The translations under genes were made by a program, and so were the position numbers. A stretch of 64,000 nucleotides of DNA from Nakamurella sp. A5-74 (GTDB lineage Bacteria > Actinomycetota > Actinomycetes > Mycobacteriales > Nakamurellaceae). The stretch lies in contig NZ_CP159218.1 of NCBI RefSeq assembly GCF_040438885.1, forward strand, positions 1,116,001 to 1,180,000, written 5' to 3'. Numbering within the stretch: the stretch's first letter is position 1; the number at the start of each line of letters is the position of its first letter. Below are positions 1 through 8,800 of the stretch, piece after piece. A model generated the notes under the pieces. The model was given only the letters and a program-made list of their open reading frames with translations. It searched no databases and was not told the DNA's origin.

Positions 1-573
1 GTCGGCCTGCTGCTCGAGCAGGATCACCGAGGTGCGGGGAACCCCCAGTCGGTTCTGGACCAGGTGGCCCATCTCGTGTGCCAGCACGGTGGGCACGCTG
101 AGGATGCCGACATCCTTCTCCAGCGTCGGCATCAGCTCGCCGCGGTCCCAGGCGATGCCGTCGCACTGCGAGGAGTAGAACGCGTTGACCTGACCCTTGA
201 CGCTGCGCCCACAGAACTTGGCGGACGACGCCGTCGAGTCGTAGGACTGCAGCACCTTCGCCGGGGTGAACTTCTTGTCGAATGCCTTCGGCATCTCGGT
301 TGAGTAGAAGGTGTACAGATCCTCGATCGTCGAGAGCGCCAGCACGTCGTACTTGTTCGAGGGCGAGGAGTCGTTCGCCTCGATGGTCGGCTTCGGTGCG
401 CCTTCCTTGAGGCCGGACGGGGCTTCGGTGCCGCCCTCGACGGGGGCCACCGAGCTGTCCTGGACGGCCACCCCGGACACCACCGATCCGCACCCCGCGA
501 CCAGCAGCAGCAGCGCAGCGATCGACGCGGTGCGCACATGTCGACGACCGCGCGCGGCGTGCAGAGAAGTCAT
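1..573 (-). CDS. Putative neutral zinc metallopeptidase lipoprotein (partial)
   Basis: The frame starting at the ATG at 573 encodes 191 residues before running off the left edge of the window, so the C-terminus is missing. Residues 1-28 form a basic n-region, a hydrophobic stretch and a lipobox-like VAGC with Cys28, indicating a secreted lipoprotein. Residues 166-170 read HEMGH, the HExxH zinc site, in the context VLAHEMGHLVQNRLG. This resembles the predicted neutral zinc metallopeptidases of the YpfJ type, which are extracytoplasmic with unknown substrates. The gene is 49 nt downstream of the dipeptidase gene on the same strand and may be co-transcribed. Family assignment rests on the zinc motif and its surroundings only. 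Confidence 0.75.
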   Translation of the reverse strand, partial: MTSLHAARGRRHVRTASIAALLLLVAGCGSVVSGVAVQDSSVAPVEGGTEAPSGLKEGAPKPTIEANDSSPSNKYDVLALSTIEDLYTFYSTEMPKAFDKKFTPAKVLQSYDSTASSAKFCGRSVKGQVNAFYSSQCDGIAWDRGELMPTLEKDVGILSVPTVLAHEMGHLVQNRLGVPRTSVILLEQQAD

Positions 574-622
574 GATCCGAAAGCTACCGGTCGCCGGGCT
601 GCCCGCGTCAGGGAACCGGTGC

Positions 623-1807
623 TCAGCGGCTGCCGAAACCGGGCTCGGCGGCGTCCTCGGCGTCCTGCAGGACCCGCAGGATGTTGCCACTGGTGAGCCC
701 GGCCAGCTCGGTGTCCGACCAGCCGCGGTCGGCCAGCTCGGTCAGCAGCGCCGGATAGCACGAGACGTCCTGCAGGCCCTCCGGAAGGACGTCGACACCG
801 TCGTAGTCACCGCCGAGACCCAGGTGGGCAGCGCCGGCGACCTCCCTGGCGTGCTCGACGTGATCTGCGACCTGGACGAGGGTGGCTCTCGGCTCTGGGT
901 GCGCCGCCTGCCAGGTGTCGAACTCGGCCTGGGCGACGGGATCGGACTCGACCTCGTCCCACGGCGCGGGCAGTCCCAGCCGGGCCCGTTGCTCCTTGGC
1001 CAGCGCACCGTGGTCCGCGCATTCCTGACTGACGAAACCGGGCACGAAGGTCAGCATGATGACGCCGTTGTTCGCCGCCAACGTCTCCAGCACGTCGTCA
1101 GGTGCGTCGCGGACGTGATCGCAGAGGGCGCGGCAGGAGGAGTGGGAGAAGATCACCGGCGTCCGGGAGGCGGCCAGCGCGGCTCGCATCGTCACCGGGG
1201 CCACGTGGGAGATGTCCACGAGCATCCCGACGCGGTTCATCTCGGCGACGACCTCGCGGCCGAAATCGTTGAGCCCGCCCACCGTCTCGACATCGGTGGC
1301 GCTGTCGGCCCACGGCACGTTCTGGTTGTGGGTGAGAGTCATGTACGCGACGCCGAGCCTGCGGAGCACCCGCAGCACGGCGAGCGACTCGTCGATCGAG
1401 TGACCGCCCTCGGCGCCCATCAACGAGGCGATCCGGCCGCTCGCCCAGGCGGCGCGCACATCGGTCGCGGTCCTGGCGAACGCGAACGTCTCCGGGTACC
1501 GCGCGATGAAACGCTGGACGCAGTCGATCTGCTCGAGGGTGGCGCTCACCGACTCCGGACCGGACAGGGTGCCGGGGACGAAGACCGACCAGAACTGTGC
1601 ACCGACGCCGCCGGCCCGCAACCGTGGGATGTCGGTGTGCAGCTGCGGCTGGGAGATCGAGATGTCGGTGGCCTCGAGGTCGTAGCCGGTCTTCCGCAGC
1701 GCCCAGGGCAGATCGTTGTGACCATCGAAGACGGGGGAGTCGGCCAGCAGGGCGGAGATCCGGGCTGAGACGTCGGGGTGTGCGGTGTCCGGGGTGGCAG
1801 CAGTCAT
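623..1807 (-). CDS. Membrane dipeptidase (peptidase family M19)
   Basis: This 394-residue protein resembles renal-type dipeptidases, zinc enzymes that hydrolyse dipeptides. The early motif [11 protein letters not shown] carries the H-x-D metal ligands (HND). Other family landmarks are [15 protein letters not shown] (bridging Glu region), [29 protein letters not shown] and GLGGDYDGV. The length is typical for the family. No convincing signal peptide is seen, so it is probably cytoplasmic. Its ATG overlaps the stop of the upstream aminotransferase gene by 4 nt (ATGA at 1804-1807), indicating translational coupling. Confidence 0.9.
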   Translation of the reverse strand: MTAATPDTAHPDVSARISALLADSPVFDGHNDLPWALRKTGYDLEATDISISQPQLHTDIPRLRAGGVGAQFWSVFVPGTLSGPESVSATLEQIDCVQRFIARYPETFAFARTATDVRAAWASGRIASLMGAEGGHSIDESLAVLRVLRRLGVAYMTLTHNQNVPWADSATDVETVGGLNDFGREVVAEMNRVGMLVDISHVAPVTMRAALAASRTPVIFSHSSCRALCDHVRDAPDDVLETLAANNGVIMLTFVPGFVSQECADHGALAKEQRARLGLPAPWDEVESDPVAQAEFDTWQAAHPEPRATLVQVADHVEHAREVAGAAHLGLGGDYDGVDVLPEGLQDVSCYPALLTELADRGWSDTELAGLTSGNILRVLQDAEDAAEPGFGSR

Positions 1808-3009
1808 GCCTGCGATCCTTCCACCGGCCGTGAGAGGTTCGCGACCGCGGCGTCGATCACGGCCACCTGCTTGCAGAAGGCGAACCTGATCAGATGGGCG
1901 CCGGCGCTCTGGTCGGCGTAGAAGACCTGCTGGGGGACCGCGACGACGCCGCATCGATCGGGCAACGACCAGCAGAAGGCAGTGCCGTCCAGCTGTTCGC
2001 CCGGTGCGAGCAGCGGGCGGAAATCGGCGACCACGAAGTAGGTGCCCTGGGGGCGGGTGACGACGAACCCCGCCCGCGAAAGGCCAGCACACAGCAGGTC
2101 GCGGCGGGATTCGAGCTCGCTGCGCAGGTTCGCCACCCACTGCTGTTCGTGCATCAGCGCGTGCGCGACCGCCGGCTGGAAAGGGGCGCCGGAGACGTAC
2201 GTCAGGAATTGTTTGGCAGCCCGCACGGCCGCGACCAGCGGAGCCGGACCGCAGGCCCAACCGATCTTCCAGCCGGTGACGTTGAACGACTTGCCGGCGC
2301 TGGAGATCGTCACGGTGCGTTCGGCCATCCCCGGCAGGGTGCCCAGCGGGGTGTGCACGGCGCCCGAGTAGGTGAGGTGCTCGTACACCTCGTCGGTGAC
2401 GACGATCAGGTCGCGCTCGATCGCAAGCGTCGCGATTGCCTGCAGTTCGGCTGCCTCCAGGACGGTGCCGGTGGGGTTGTGCGGCGAGTTGATCAGCAGC
2501 AGCTTCGTCCTCGGCCCGACGGCCGCGGCGAGTTCGGCGGGGTCGAGGGCGAACCGGCCACCCGGCTCCGCCTGCCGCAGCCGCACCGGCCGGAGCACGC
2601 CCTGGGCCATCGCGATGCAGGCCTGGTAGGAGTCGTAGAACGGCTCCAGGGCGATCACCTCGTCGCCGGGTTCGACGAACGCGAGCATCGCCGCCGCGAT
2701 CGCCTCGGTGGCGCCGGTGGTGACGAGCACGTCGGTGTCCGGGTCGAACTGCTGCCCGTGGTCGGCCGCCCGGCTCGCGCTGATGGCCTGACGCAGCGCC
2801 GGAATGCCCGGCCCGGGCGGGTACTGGTTCACGCCGGTCGCGATGCTCATCCGGGCGATGTCCAGCATCGCGGCGGGCCCGTCGGTGTCCGGGAAGCCCT
2901 GGCCGAGGTTGATCGCGCCGGTCCTGGAGGCCAGCGCGGACATCTCGGCGAAGATCGTCTCGGTGAACGGGCGGAGACGCTGTACCAGCGGAGAGCTCAT
3001 GAGATCCAT
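1804..3009 (-). CDS. Class I/II PLP-dependent aminotransferase
   Basis: A 401-residue fold-type I aminotransferase. Visible landmarks are the N-terminal [13 protein letters not shown], the [10 protein letters not shown] substrate/PLP segment, [13 protein letters not shown], and [16 protein letters not shown] containing the PLP-binding Lys. These are typical of methionine or kynurenine aminotransferase-like enzymes (the YbdL/DapC-like group), but the substrate cannot be fixed. Two ATGs are possible, 3009 and 3000; neither has a clear Shine-Dalgarno, and 3009 is used here. It is divergent from the DUF445 gene, whose GTG starts only 22 nt away, and forms an operon with the dipeptidase gene. Confidence 0.88.
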   Translation of the reverse strand: MDLMSSPLVQRLRPFTETIFAEMSALASRTGAINLGQGFPDTDGPAAMLDIARMSIATGVNQYPPGPGIPALRQAISASRAADHGQQFDPDTDVLVTTGATEAIAAAMLAFVEPGDEVIALEPFYDSYQACIAMAQGVLRPVRLRQAEPGGRFALDPAELAAAVGPRTKLLLINSPHNPTGTVLEAAELQAIATLAIERDLIVVTDEVYEHLTYSGAVHTPLGTLPGMAERTVTISSAGKSFNVTGWKIGWACGPAPLVAAVRAAKQFLTYVSGAPFQPAVAHALMHEQQWVANLRSELESRRDLLCAGLSRAGFVVTRPQGTYFVVADFRPLLAPGEQLDGTAFCWSLPDRCGVVAVPQQVFYADQSAGAHLIRFAFCKQVAVIDAAVANLSRPVEGSQA

Positions 3010-3018
3010 TCTGCTGGG

Positions 3019-3024
3019 CACAAT
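3019..3024 (+). promoter_or_regulatory. Probable -10 element of a leaderless transcript
   Basis: CACAAT lies exactly 6 nt before the GTG at 3031. The same hexamer at the same spacing precedes the GTG at 25275, and TAGTCT at the same spacing precedes the GTG at 28302. A start codon acting as the transcription start is common in actinobacteria. The divergent aminotransferase gene leaves almost no room for a leader. Confidence 0.45.
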
Positions 3025-3030
3025 GCACGA

Positions 3031-4332
3031 GTGACCATTCAACGGGCCGGTACCGCCCTCCCATCGCCCGGCGCTCTGACCGATCTCAGCCCGGCCGACG
3101 AGATCCGGCGCACCGCGCTGGTGAAGATGAAGCTGTTCGCCACCGGCCTGCTCGGGGTGATGGCCGTGATCTTCGTCGTCGCCTGGTTGCTGCAGGACCA
3201 CCATCCGGCCTGGGGCTACGTGCGGGCGGCCGCGGAGGCCGGCATGGTCGGTGCACTGGCCGACTGGTTCGCCGTCACCGCGCTGTTCCGGCATCCGCTC
3301 GGGCTGAAGATCCCGCACACCGCGATCATCCCGAAGGGCAAGGACGCCATCGGATCGTCGCTCAGCGAGTTCGTGGCGACGAACTTCCTGTCCGAGACGG
3401 TGGTGCGGGAGAAGCTGGCCGGCTTCGGCGTCGCCGGACGCGCGGGCGGGTGGCTGGCCCGGCCGGAATCGGCGGAGCGACTGGTCGCCGAGGCGGCGAA
3501 AGCGCTCGGATCCCTCTCCACCGTGCTGGCCGACGACCGGATCATCGACCTGCTCGCCGGGATCGCCCGTGACAAGATCACCGAGACCCGGATCGGACCG
3601 GTGCTCGGCAGGATCACCGGCGACGTCTTCGCCCGCGGCGAACACCACCCGCTGGTGGACTTCCTCGTCGACCGGTGTCACGGCTGGGTGCAGGACAACT
3701 ACTCCATGGTGTCCAGGGTGGTCACCGAGCGATCGCCCGGCTGGACGCCCAAGTTCCTGGACAAGGTGGTGGCGGATCGCATCTACGACGAGGTGGAAGG
3801 TTTCGCCCGGGCGGTGCGGGACGACAAGGACCACGACCTGCGGAAGGCGATCGACCGCTTCCTGATCGAGTTCTCGGATGATCTGCAGCACGATCCCAGG
3901 ACGATGGACAGGGCCGACGCGATCAAGGAACGCGTGCTGGACAACGAGCAGCTCCGTGGCCTGGCCGCGCAGCTGTGGGCCGGAGCGAAAGATGCTCTGC
4001 TGCAACAGGTTCAGAATCCGCAGTCCCCGTTGCGCCACTCCGCGGTGGACTCGGTGGTCCGGTTCGGTCGCACCCTCGAGGAGGGTGGCAGCACGGCCCA
4101 GCGGCTCGACGGCTACGTCAGCGACGCTGCTGGATGGGTCGCGGCCAACCACGCGCGCTCCATCACCGGCATCATCGACGAGACGATCGCCCGCTGGGAC
4201 GGAGTGGCCACCAGCCGCAAGATAGAGCTGCAGATCGGGCGGGACCTGCAGTTCATCCGGATCAACGGCACGGTGGTCGGTTCGCTGGCCGGCCTGGTGA
4301 TCTACACCCTGGCGAACCTGCTGCTGGGCTGA
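3031..4332 (+). CDS. DUF445 family membrane protein (YjiN-like)
   Basis: 433 residues starting at a GTG with no Shine-Dalgarno and a -10-like hexamer 6 nt upstream. There is a transmembrane helix near residues 33-52 and another hydrophobic helix at the very C-terminus ([18 protein letters not shown]). The segment [36 protein letters not shown] is the characteristic N-terminal block of DUF445 proteins. The long middle part is amphipathic and charged. The family is membrane-associated with no established biochemical role. It is transcribed divergently from the aminotransferase/dipeptidase operon. Confidence 0.9.
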   Translation: MTIQRAGTALPSPGALTDLSPADEIRRTALVKMKLFATGLLGVMAVIFVVAWLLQDHHPAWGYVRAAAEAGMVGALADWFAVTALFRHPLGLKIPHTAIIPKGKDAIGSSLSEFVATNFLSETVVREKLAGFGVAGRAGGWLARPESAERLVAEAAKALGSLSTVLADDRIIDLLAGIARDKITETRIGPVLGRITGDVFARGEHHPLVDFLVDRCHGWVQDNYSMVSRVVTERSPGWTPKFLDKVVADRIYDEVEGFARAVRDDKDHDLRKAIDRFLIEFSDDLQHDPRTMDRADAIKERVLDNEQLRGLAAQLWAGAKDALLQQVQNPQSPLRHSAVDSVVRFGRTLEEGGSTAQRLDGYVSDAAGWVAANHARSITGIIDETIARWDGVATSRKIELQIGRDLQFIRINGTVVGSLAGLVIYTLANLLLG

Positions 4333-4670
4333 GCATCTGGGTCTGCCGTGCTTCGGGGTGTCGGCCGCCCGTGAAGATTTTGCCGCAGCCGATGCGCATG
4401 CCTGGACTGCAACGCAAACCCCCGAGTGCGTGACATTGGCGTCTACACGGGTTGCTTGACATTGCGACCTGCGTCGACGGGTGGCGACGAAGGTTGTAAC
4501 GCGAACGATCGTTTGCAGTACAGGTAGTAGGTCGCTGGCATCCGGCTCGAACCGGTCGGAACGATTGGCGCCGCTGCGGCGTTCGAGTAGTACAGACTCC
4601 TGCGAGGCGAGCGCACCCGTGCATCCATCTCGCGCAAGCGGAGCAGGTGTAGCAACCTCGGAGGGGAAAG
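4333..4670. other. Intergenic stretch, no gene recognised
   Basis: 338 nt between the DUF445 gene and the small zinc-ribbon gene. No convincing ORF, tRNA or strong hairpin is seen. TTGACATTG at about 4452-4460 resembles a -35 box but has no good -10 at standard spacing. Base composition is less GC-rich than the flanking genes, as expected at the left edge of the accessory island. Confidence 0.4.
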
Positions 4671-4832
4671 ATGGCAAGCGAATCTTGTTCAATCTGCGGC
4701 GAGGAAGCAGATGCCGACGAGTTGGATCCTCACGGCCACTTTCAATCGGATGACGACGCCTGTGCCGTCTGCGGTGACGAGCATTTTGTCGTAGGCAACA
4801 AGCCGGACCACGAGTGGACCAACGGCATCTGA
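4671..4832 (+). CDS. Small CxxC/CxxC zinc-ribbon-like protein
   Basis: A 53-residue ORF (MASESCSICGEEADADELDP...) preceded by a strong ribosome binding site, GGAGGGGAAAG, ending immediately before the ATG. It has two CxxC knuckles, CSIC near the N-terminus and CAVC about 27 residues later, suggesting one zinc site. The rest is acidic, and the C-terminus is GNKPDHEWTNGI. I do not recognise a named family. It sits alone at the left edge of the accessory island. The ideal ribosome binding site and paired cysteines support a real gene. Confidence 0.65.
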   Translation: MASESCSICGEEADADELDPHGHFQSDDDACAVCGDEHFVVGNKPDHEWTNGI

Positions 4833-4905
4833 CCTGCCGCGATCCAGCTTGACGAGCGGTGGCGTGACGCGGCTCCGGTAGCGCTGAGGGCGTCGACAAA
4901 GCACA

Positions 4906-4941
4906 GTGGGCGCCTCTGCGGTTGCCCGCTGAGACGCCCAC
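4906..4941 (+). terminator. Imperfect hairpin after the zinc-ribbon gene
   Basis: Arms GTGGGCG (4906-4912) and CGCCCAC (4935-4941) pair perfectly, with a few more interrupted pairs inside and a loop of about 20 nt. There is no T-run. It may be a terminator for the 4671 gene. Confidence 0.35.
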
Positions 4942-5018
4942 CGGTCGAAAGAACGGACTTCATGGCAAGGACGCGAGGACCGAGCGATGGTGTCCGTTTA
5001 CGTCTCTAAGATACCACG

Positions 5019-5417
5019 ATGCCAGTCCAGATCAACGGTCACTACCAAGGCATCGTCGAGCGGATGCTGGAGCTTGCTTCAACCAAGACCCCATGGCACT
5101 CGGCTGGAAGACCACGTTGCCTCTCACAGCACCCCAGGGCGAGGCCGCGCGCAATCAAGAGAAGGCGGAGCTGGCGAAAGACGTGTCCGCGATGGTTTGC
5201 CGATAATGGACGTTATGTCCGGTGGCGAACCTGGGAACACTTACGCCTAGACCCGGCCCTGGGCATGTCCCTGTGGTGGCGCGAACACGCCGACACCCAC
5301 ATGGCCGTCCTCGCCCACCCGGACGGCACCTTCAAAGGCTGCCAGGAAGGCGACACCCGAACACCCGCCAGGCACCACCTGCAAGAACGGCTTCCCCACC
5401 AGCAGCGACCAGGCTGA
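5019..5417 (+). pseudogene. Frameshifted DUF4913-type remnant spanning dif-like site A
   Basis: The right part (from about 5220) translates as RWRTWEHLRLDPALGMSLWW followed by REHADTHMAVLAHPDGTFKGC, which matches my recollection of the conserved end of DUF4913 proteins found in actinobacterial plasmids and integrative elements. The expected 5' half of that domain is absent: the match begins exactly at the right arm of dif-like site A. Left of the site, the ATG at 5019 opens MPVQINGHYQGIVERMLELA. Another frame (through about 5100-5206) gives GWKTTLPLTAPQGEAARNQE, suggesting a frameshifted, unrecognised second gene. The whole looks like decayed mobile-element cargo rather than one working gene. 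Confidence 0.5.
5196..5223 (+). other. dif-like site A (XerC/XerD-type recombination site)
   Basis: Left arm TTTGCCGATAA, 6-nt centre TGGACG, right arm TTATGTCCGGT. The 11-6-11 layout and the cores (ATAA and TTATGT) match the architecture of E. coli dif. Two further copies occur at 14677 and 20374 with conserved GCCGATAAT on the left and TGTC-A/C-GGT (or CGTCAGGT) on the right. No recombinase gene is in the window, so host Xer proteins would have to act. Confidence 0.55.
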
Positions 5418-5812
5418 CGTGATTCCTGCGGTCCTGGGTGAGCTTCCGCACTGTGATCGCGTTTCTCGGCTCACTACAACGAGCAGAGACCGAGTGCCGG
5501 AACCGTGAAACTTTCGCCGGCCTGCAACAAGGCCAGCTCGACAGTGCCCGCAGCCCGCTTCCCATCGACCCTGCACTTGAAATGTCGGCCCCCGGTGCGC
5601 GGAGTGTCGTGCCCCGGTGGCTGTCAGTCACTGAAAGTGCGACAAACCTTCACCTGAACAGTCCCATCGCTCAATGGTTGCTGCTGGTAACTTTCCGGGT
5701 GGTCGGTCTCGGGGGTCGTTGTCATCCGCGCGAGTTGACTCAAACGTCCTGTACGCCAGGAGGGGAGTCGATGGTTGGCTTCACCTGAGGCGGTGATCGG
5801 TGGGAGAGCATT
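5418..5812 (+). other. Non-coding leader upstream of the RHS gene
   Basis: About 395 nt with no recognisable gene. An open frame at 5438-5788 has low-complexity, non-homologous-looking content and is not called. A strong ribosome binding site (AGGAGGGG) at about 5759-5766 precedes a 5-codon frame (MVGFT, 5771-5788), which could be a leader peptide or chance. TTGACT at about 5734 may be a -35 box. The RHS gene has its own GGGAGAG at about 5802-5808. Confidence 0.35.
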
Positions 5813-8800
5813 ATGCGCGGGTGGCGTCGTCGTGTGAGTGGTCGAGTGCGTGGCGTGGTCGCTGCGACCTGCGCGGCGACGCTCGTGGTTGCGCTGGTTC
5901 AGCCGGTCGCAGACGCGCAGAGTCCCGCGGTGCCCGTGGCTGGCTCTCCGGTGCCGGAGGTGGCAGCCACTTCAGCTGTTGCTGACAACGGTGCGCCCGA
6001 TCTGTCGGATGTGTTGGTCGACGGGTGGGGTGATGCAGCCGGCTACCACTTGCAGCTGGGCTCGGTCGCGGGCTGGCGTGAGATCGCGGTGCTACGTCCG
6101 GCCGGCCTGGATGCGCAGTCGTGGGTGGGCTACCAGTGCGTGTCGGCCGATGGAAAGTACGTGGCTGCCGCGGTGCTGCCGGCCTCATCGGTGAATCTCG
6201 ACGCGGGACGCAACCATGGAGCCTTTGCCTTCGAGGTATCGGTGGCGTCGGGAAAGGTGACGCCGCTGCTGACCGGTGTTGGCTACAAGTACTTCTCACC
6301 CTCTTGCGGCACCGGCGATGTTGCCGTGTTCACCTCTGACACAGGTGTGCAGGGAACGCCGTCCGCCCGGACCGTGTTGTCGTCTGTCGATCTGGCCTCG
6401 GCGAAGGTGACGAGCTCAGTGACCGTCGCCGGCCAAGTGACCTCGGCCGTCGCCACGTCGGTGGGTTTGATGGGTGCAGCGGGCTCGGATGTGGTGAGTG
6501 TTTCAGCCGCTGGGAAGCTCAAGATCGCAGCCAAGGCGACGGGGCAGGTCTACGGGCTGGTGCCTGCAGATGCTGGATCGGTGGCGTTCCTGTCGACTGA
6601 GGGCGGTGATTCTGCGTCGGCATGGTCGGCGCGTGGCGGGAAGGTCTCGAAGGTCGGGTCCGGTCCAAGGACCCGCCTGCGGCTGTTCGCGGGCCGTTCG
6701 GGTCACGTCACCGCGGCCGGTCTCACGTCCTCTGACAAGACGGCTGTCTCAGCCGCCGGCGTGAAGGTGGTTGACACCACCAAGCTGCCGGCCGGAGTGT
6801 CGGCCATGTCCACAGCGGGCACCCTCGCGGTGGGCGACGCGCCCTCGACGGGTGGGTCCGCTCCGTCGGCGGGTGATGCCGTGGCCGGTTCGCAGCAGTC
6901 GTTGGCAGTTGCCTCTGGTCACCTTGCGGCGGTGCCCCAGACATCCGCGGCACCATCCCCCGCTGCGTCCGGGGTGTCGGCGGCGACCACGTCGAGCGGT
7001 TCGATTGCGGCCACCACGGCGGTCGCCGCGCAGGTTCCGCCGGGTGTTGCGGCGGACGCGAAGGCCGAAGCCGCCGCGTTGACGGCTGCGACTGGATCGC
7101 TGCTGCAACCCGCCGGTTCAGCGAAGGGATCCTCATCGCCGAGTCCCGCAGGGCGGACGAGCTCGTCGGACTCAACCACGTCGGATGGCACGAGCGCTAC
7201 GGCTGCAGCCTCGTCTCAGACGCCGCGGTGCGCGGTGCCACGAGGTGATGTGAACCGACAGGTGATGCAGCCCAACCCAGCTCAGGTGAACTGGGCATCC
7301 CAGATGGCCGAGCAGAACCTACTGAAGGGGTCAACCTCGACCCGGCCGGCGAACTGGAACGGCTACGGACTGGCCGCCTACTCGCCCAACACCGACTTCC
7401 CCGCGATCGCTTTGTTACATCCCGCAGCGGTGTCAGCATCGACGGTGCCGCGGAGTGTCTACAACGCGATCATGGCGCAGGAGTCCAACTACTCTCAGGC
7501 TTCCTCGCACGCCCCCGCCGGCAACGCGGGTGATCCGCTGATCGCCGACTACTACGGCGCGCACGGCGACATCGTGTCCATCGACTACGCGACCGCCGAC
7601 TGCGGTTACGGCATCGGTCAAGTCACCGATGGCATGCACGCGGGGGACACCACACTGTCCTCGGCCGCGCAGGTGAAGATCGCGGTGGACTACCAAGAAG
7701 ACATCGCAGCAGGTCTTCAGATCCTCGAGGGCAAATGGAACCAGCTGTACTCGGCCGGCATCATCGCCAACAACGGCGACCCGTCAAAGCTGGAGAACTG
7801 GTACTACTCCGCCTGGGCCTACAACGCCGGCGTCCAGCCCGGAGGGAAGTACAACCCCACCGGATGCACACCGGGACCAACCTGTGTTGGCGATCACAAC
7901 AACTGGGGTCTGGGGTGGACGAACAACCCAGCGAACGCGGACTATCCGCCCAGCCGCGGCCTGTACCTGGCCTACACCTACGCGGACGCAGCACACCCCG
8001 GCAACTGGCCATACCAGGAACGGGTCATGGGATGGATGGGCACCCCGATCGTGAAGTACGGCGCGAAGTCCTACTCGAAACCGACGTATGCGTCCGGGCA
8101 GGACTGGCTGCAGATCCCGTCCTTCTACACGTTCTGCACGCTCGCTGACGACAACTGCGATCCGAACGCCACCAACACCTCAAACCCTGGCGCGACCCAT
8201 TGCATGTTCGACGACTTCGAGTGCTGGTGGCACAAGCCCGTCACGTGGATCAGCACCTGCGCCACCACCTGCGCCACCAGCCCCTATGAGTACGGAGCAG
8301 GTTCCACGGAACCGCCTAACCCCAACAAGAATCCGATCGCTTGCACCGTCGACCATTCCAAGGTCGACACCACCGCCATCGTCGTTGACGACGAAACCTC
8401 GCCACCCCGCAATCTCCAGGGCTGCACCAACCCGAACTGGTCCCAAGGCGGCACCTTCGCGTTGACACCCGGCACCAACGCGGCCGGCGACCCGGTCGGC
8501 GTGATCGACACCCACCAGGTCGGTGTTGGACTGGGCGGGCACATCTGGTTCTCCCACACCGAATCCGGCGCCAACCAGGCACTGATCAACACCGGCACCT
8601 GGACCCCCACCTTGCCCTCCTTGCAGTACTACAAGATCAAGGTGCATTTCCCGTCCATCGGCGCCACCGCCACCGACGTGATCTACACGATCAATCCCGG
8701 TGGCGGTGCGGCACCCTGGAAGATTCGTGTGAACCAGCGCTTCGGCGCCGATACTTGGGCAACGATCGGCACGTTCGCGATGCAGAACGGCGGATCGGTG

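Noticed and set aside
4333-4670. tRNA or attachment-site tRNA at the left edge of the island
   Set aside because: No cloverleaf-like arms or T-loop consensus found; the dif-like sites are a better explanation for island borders.
5771-5788. Five-codon leader peptide (MVGFT) with a strong ribosome binding site
   Set aside because: Too short to support, no attenuator hairpin or amino-acid-rich code; noted in the leader entry only.
5438-5788. 116-codon frame before the RHS gene
   Set aside because: Composition and lack of ribosome binding site or motifs; the region looks non-coding or decayed.
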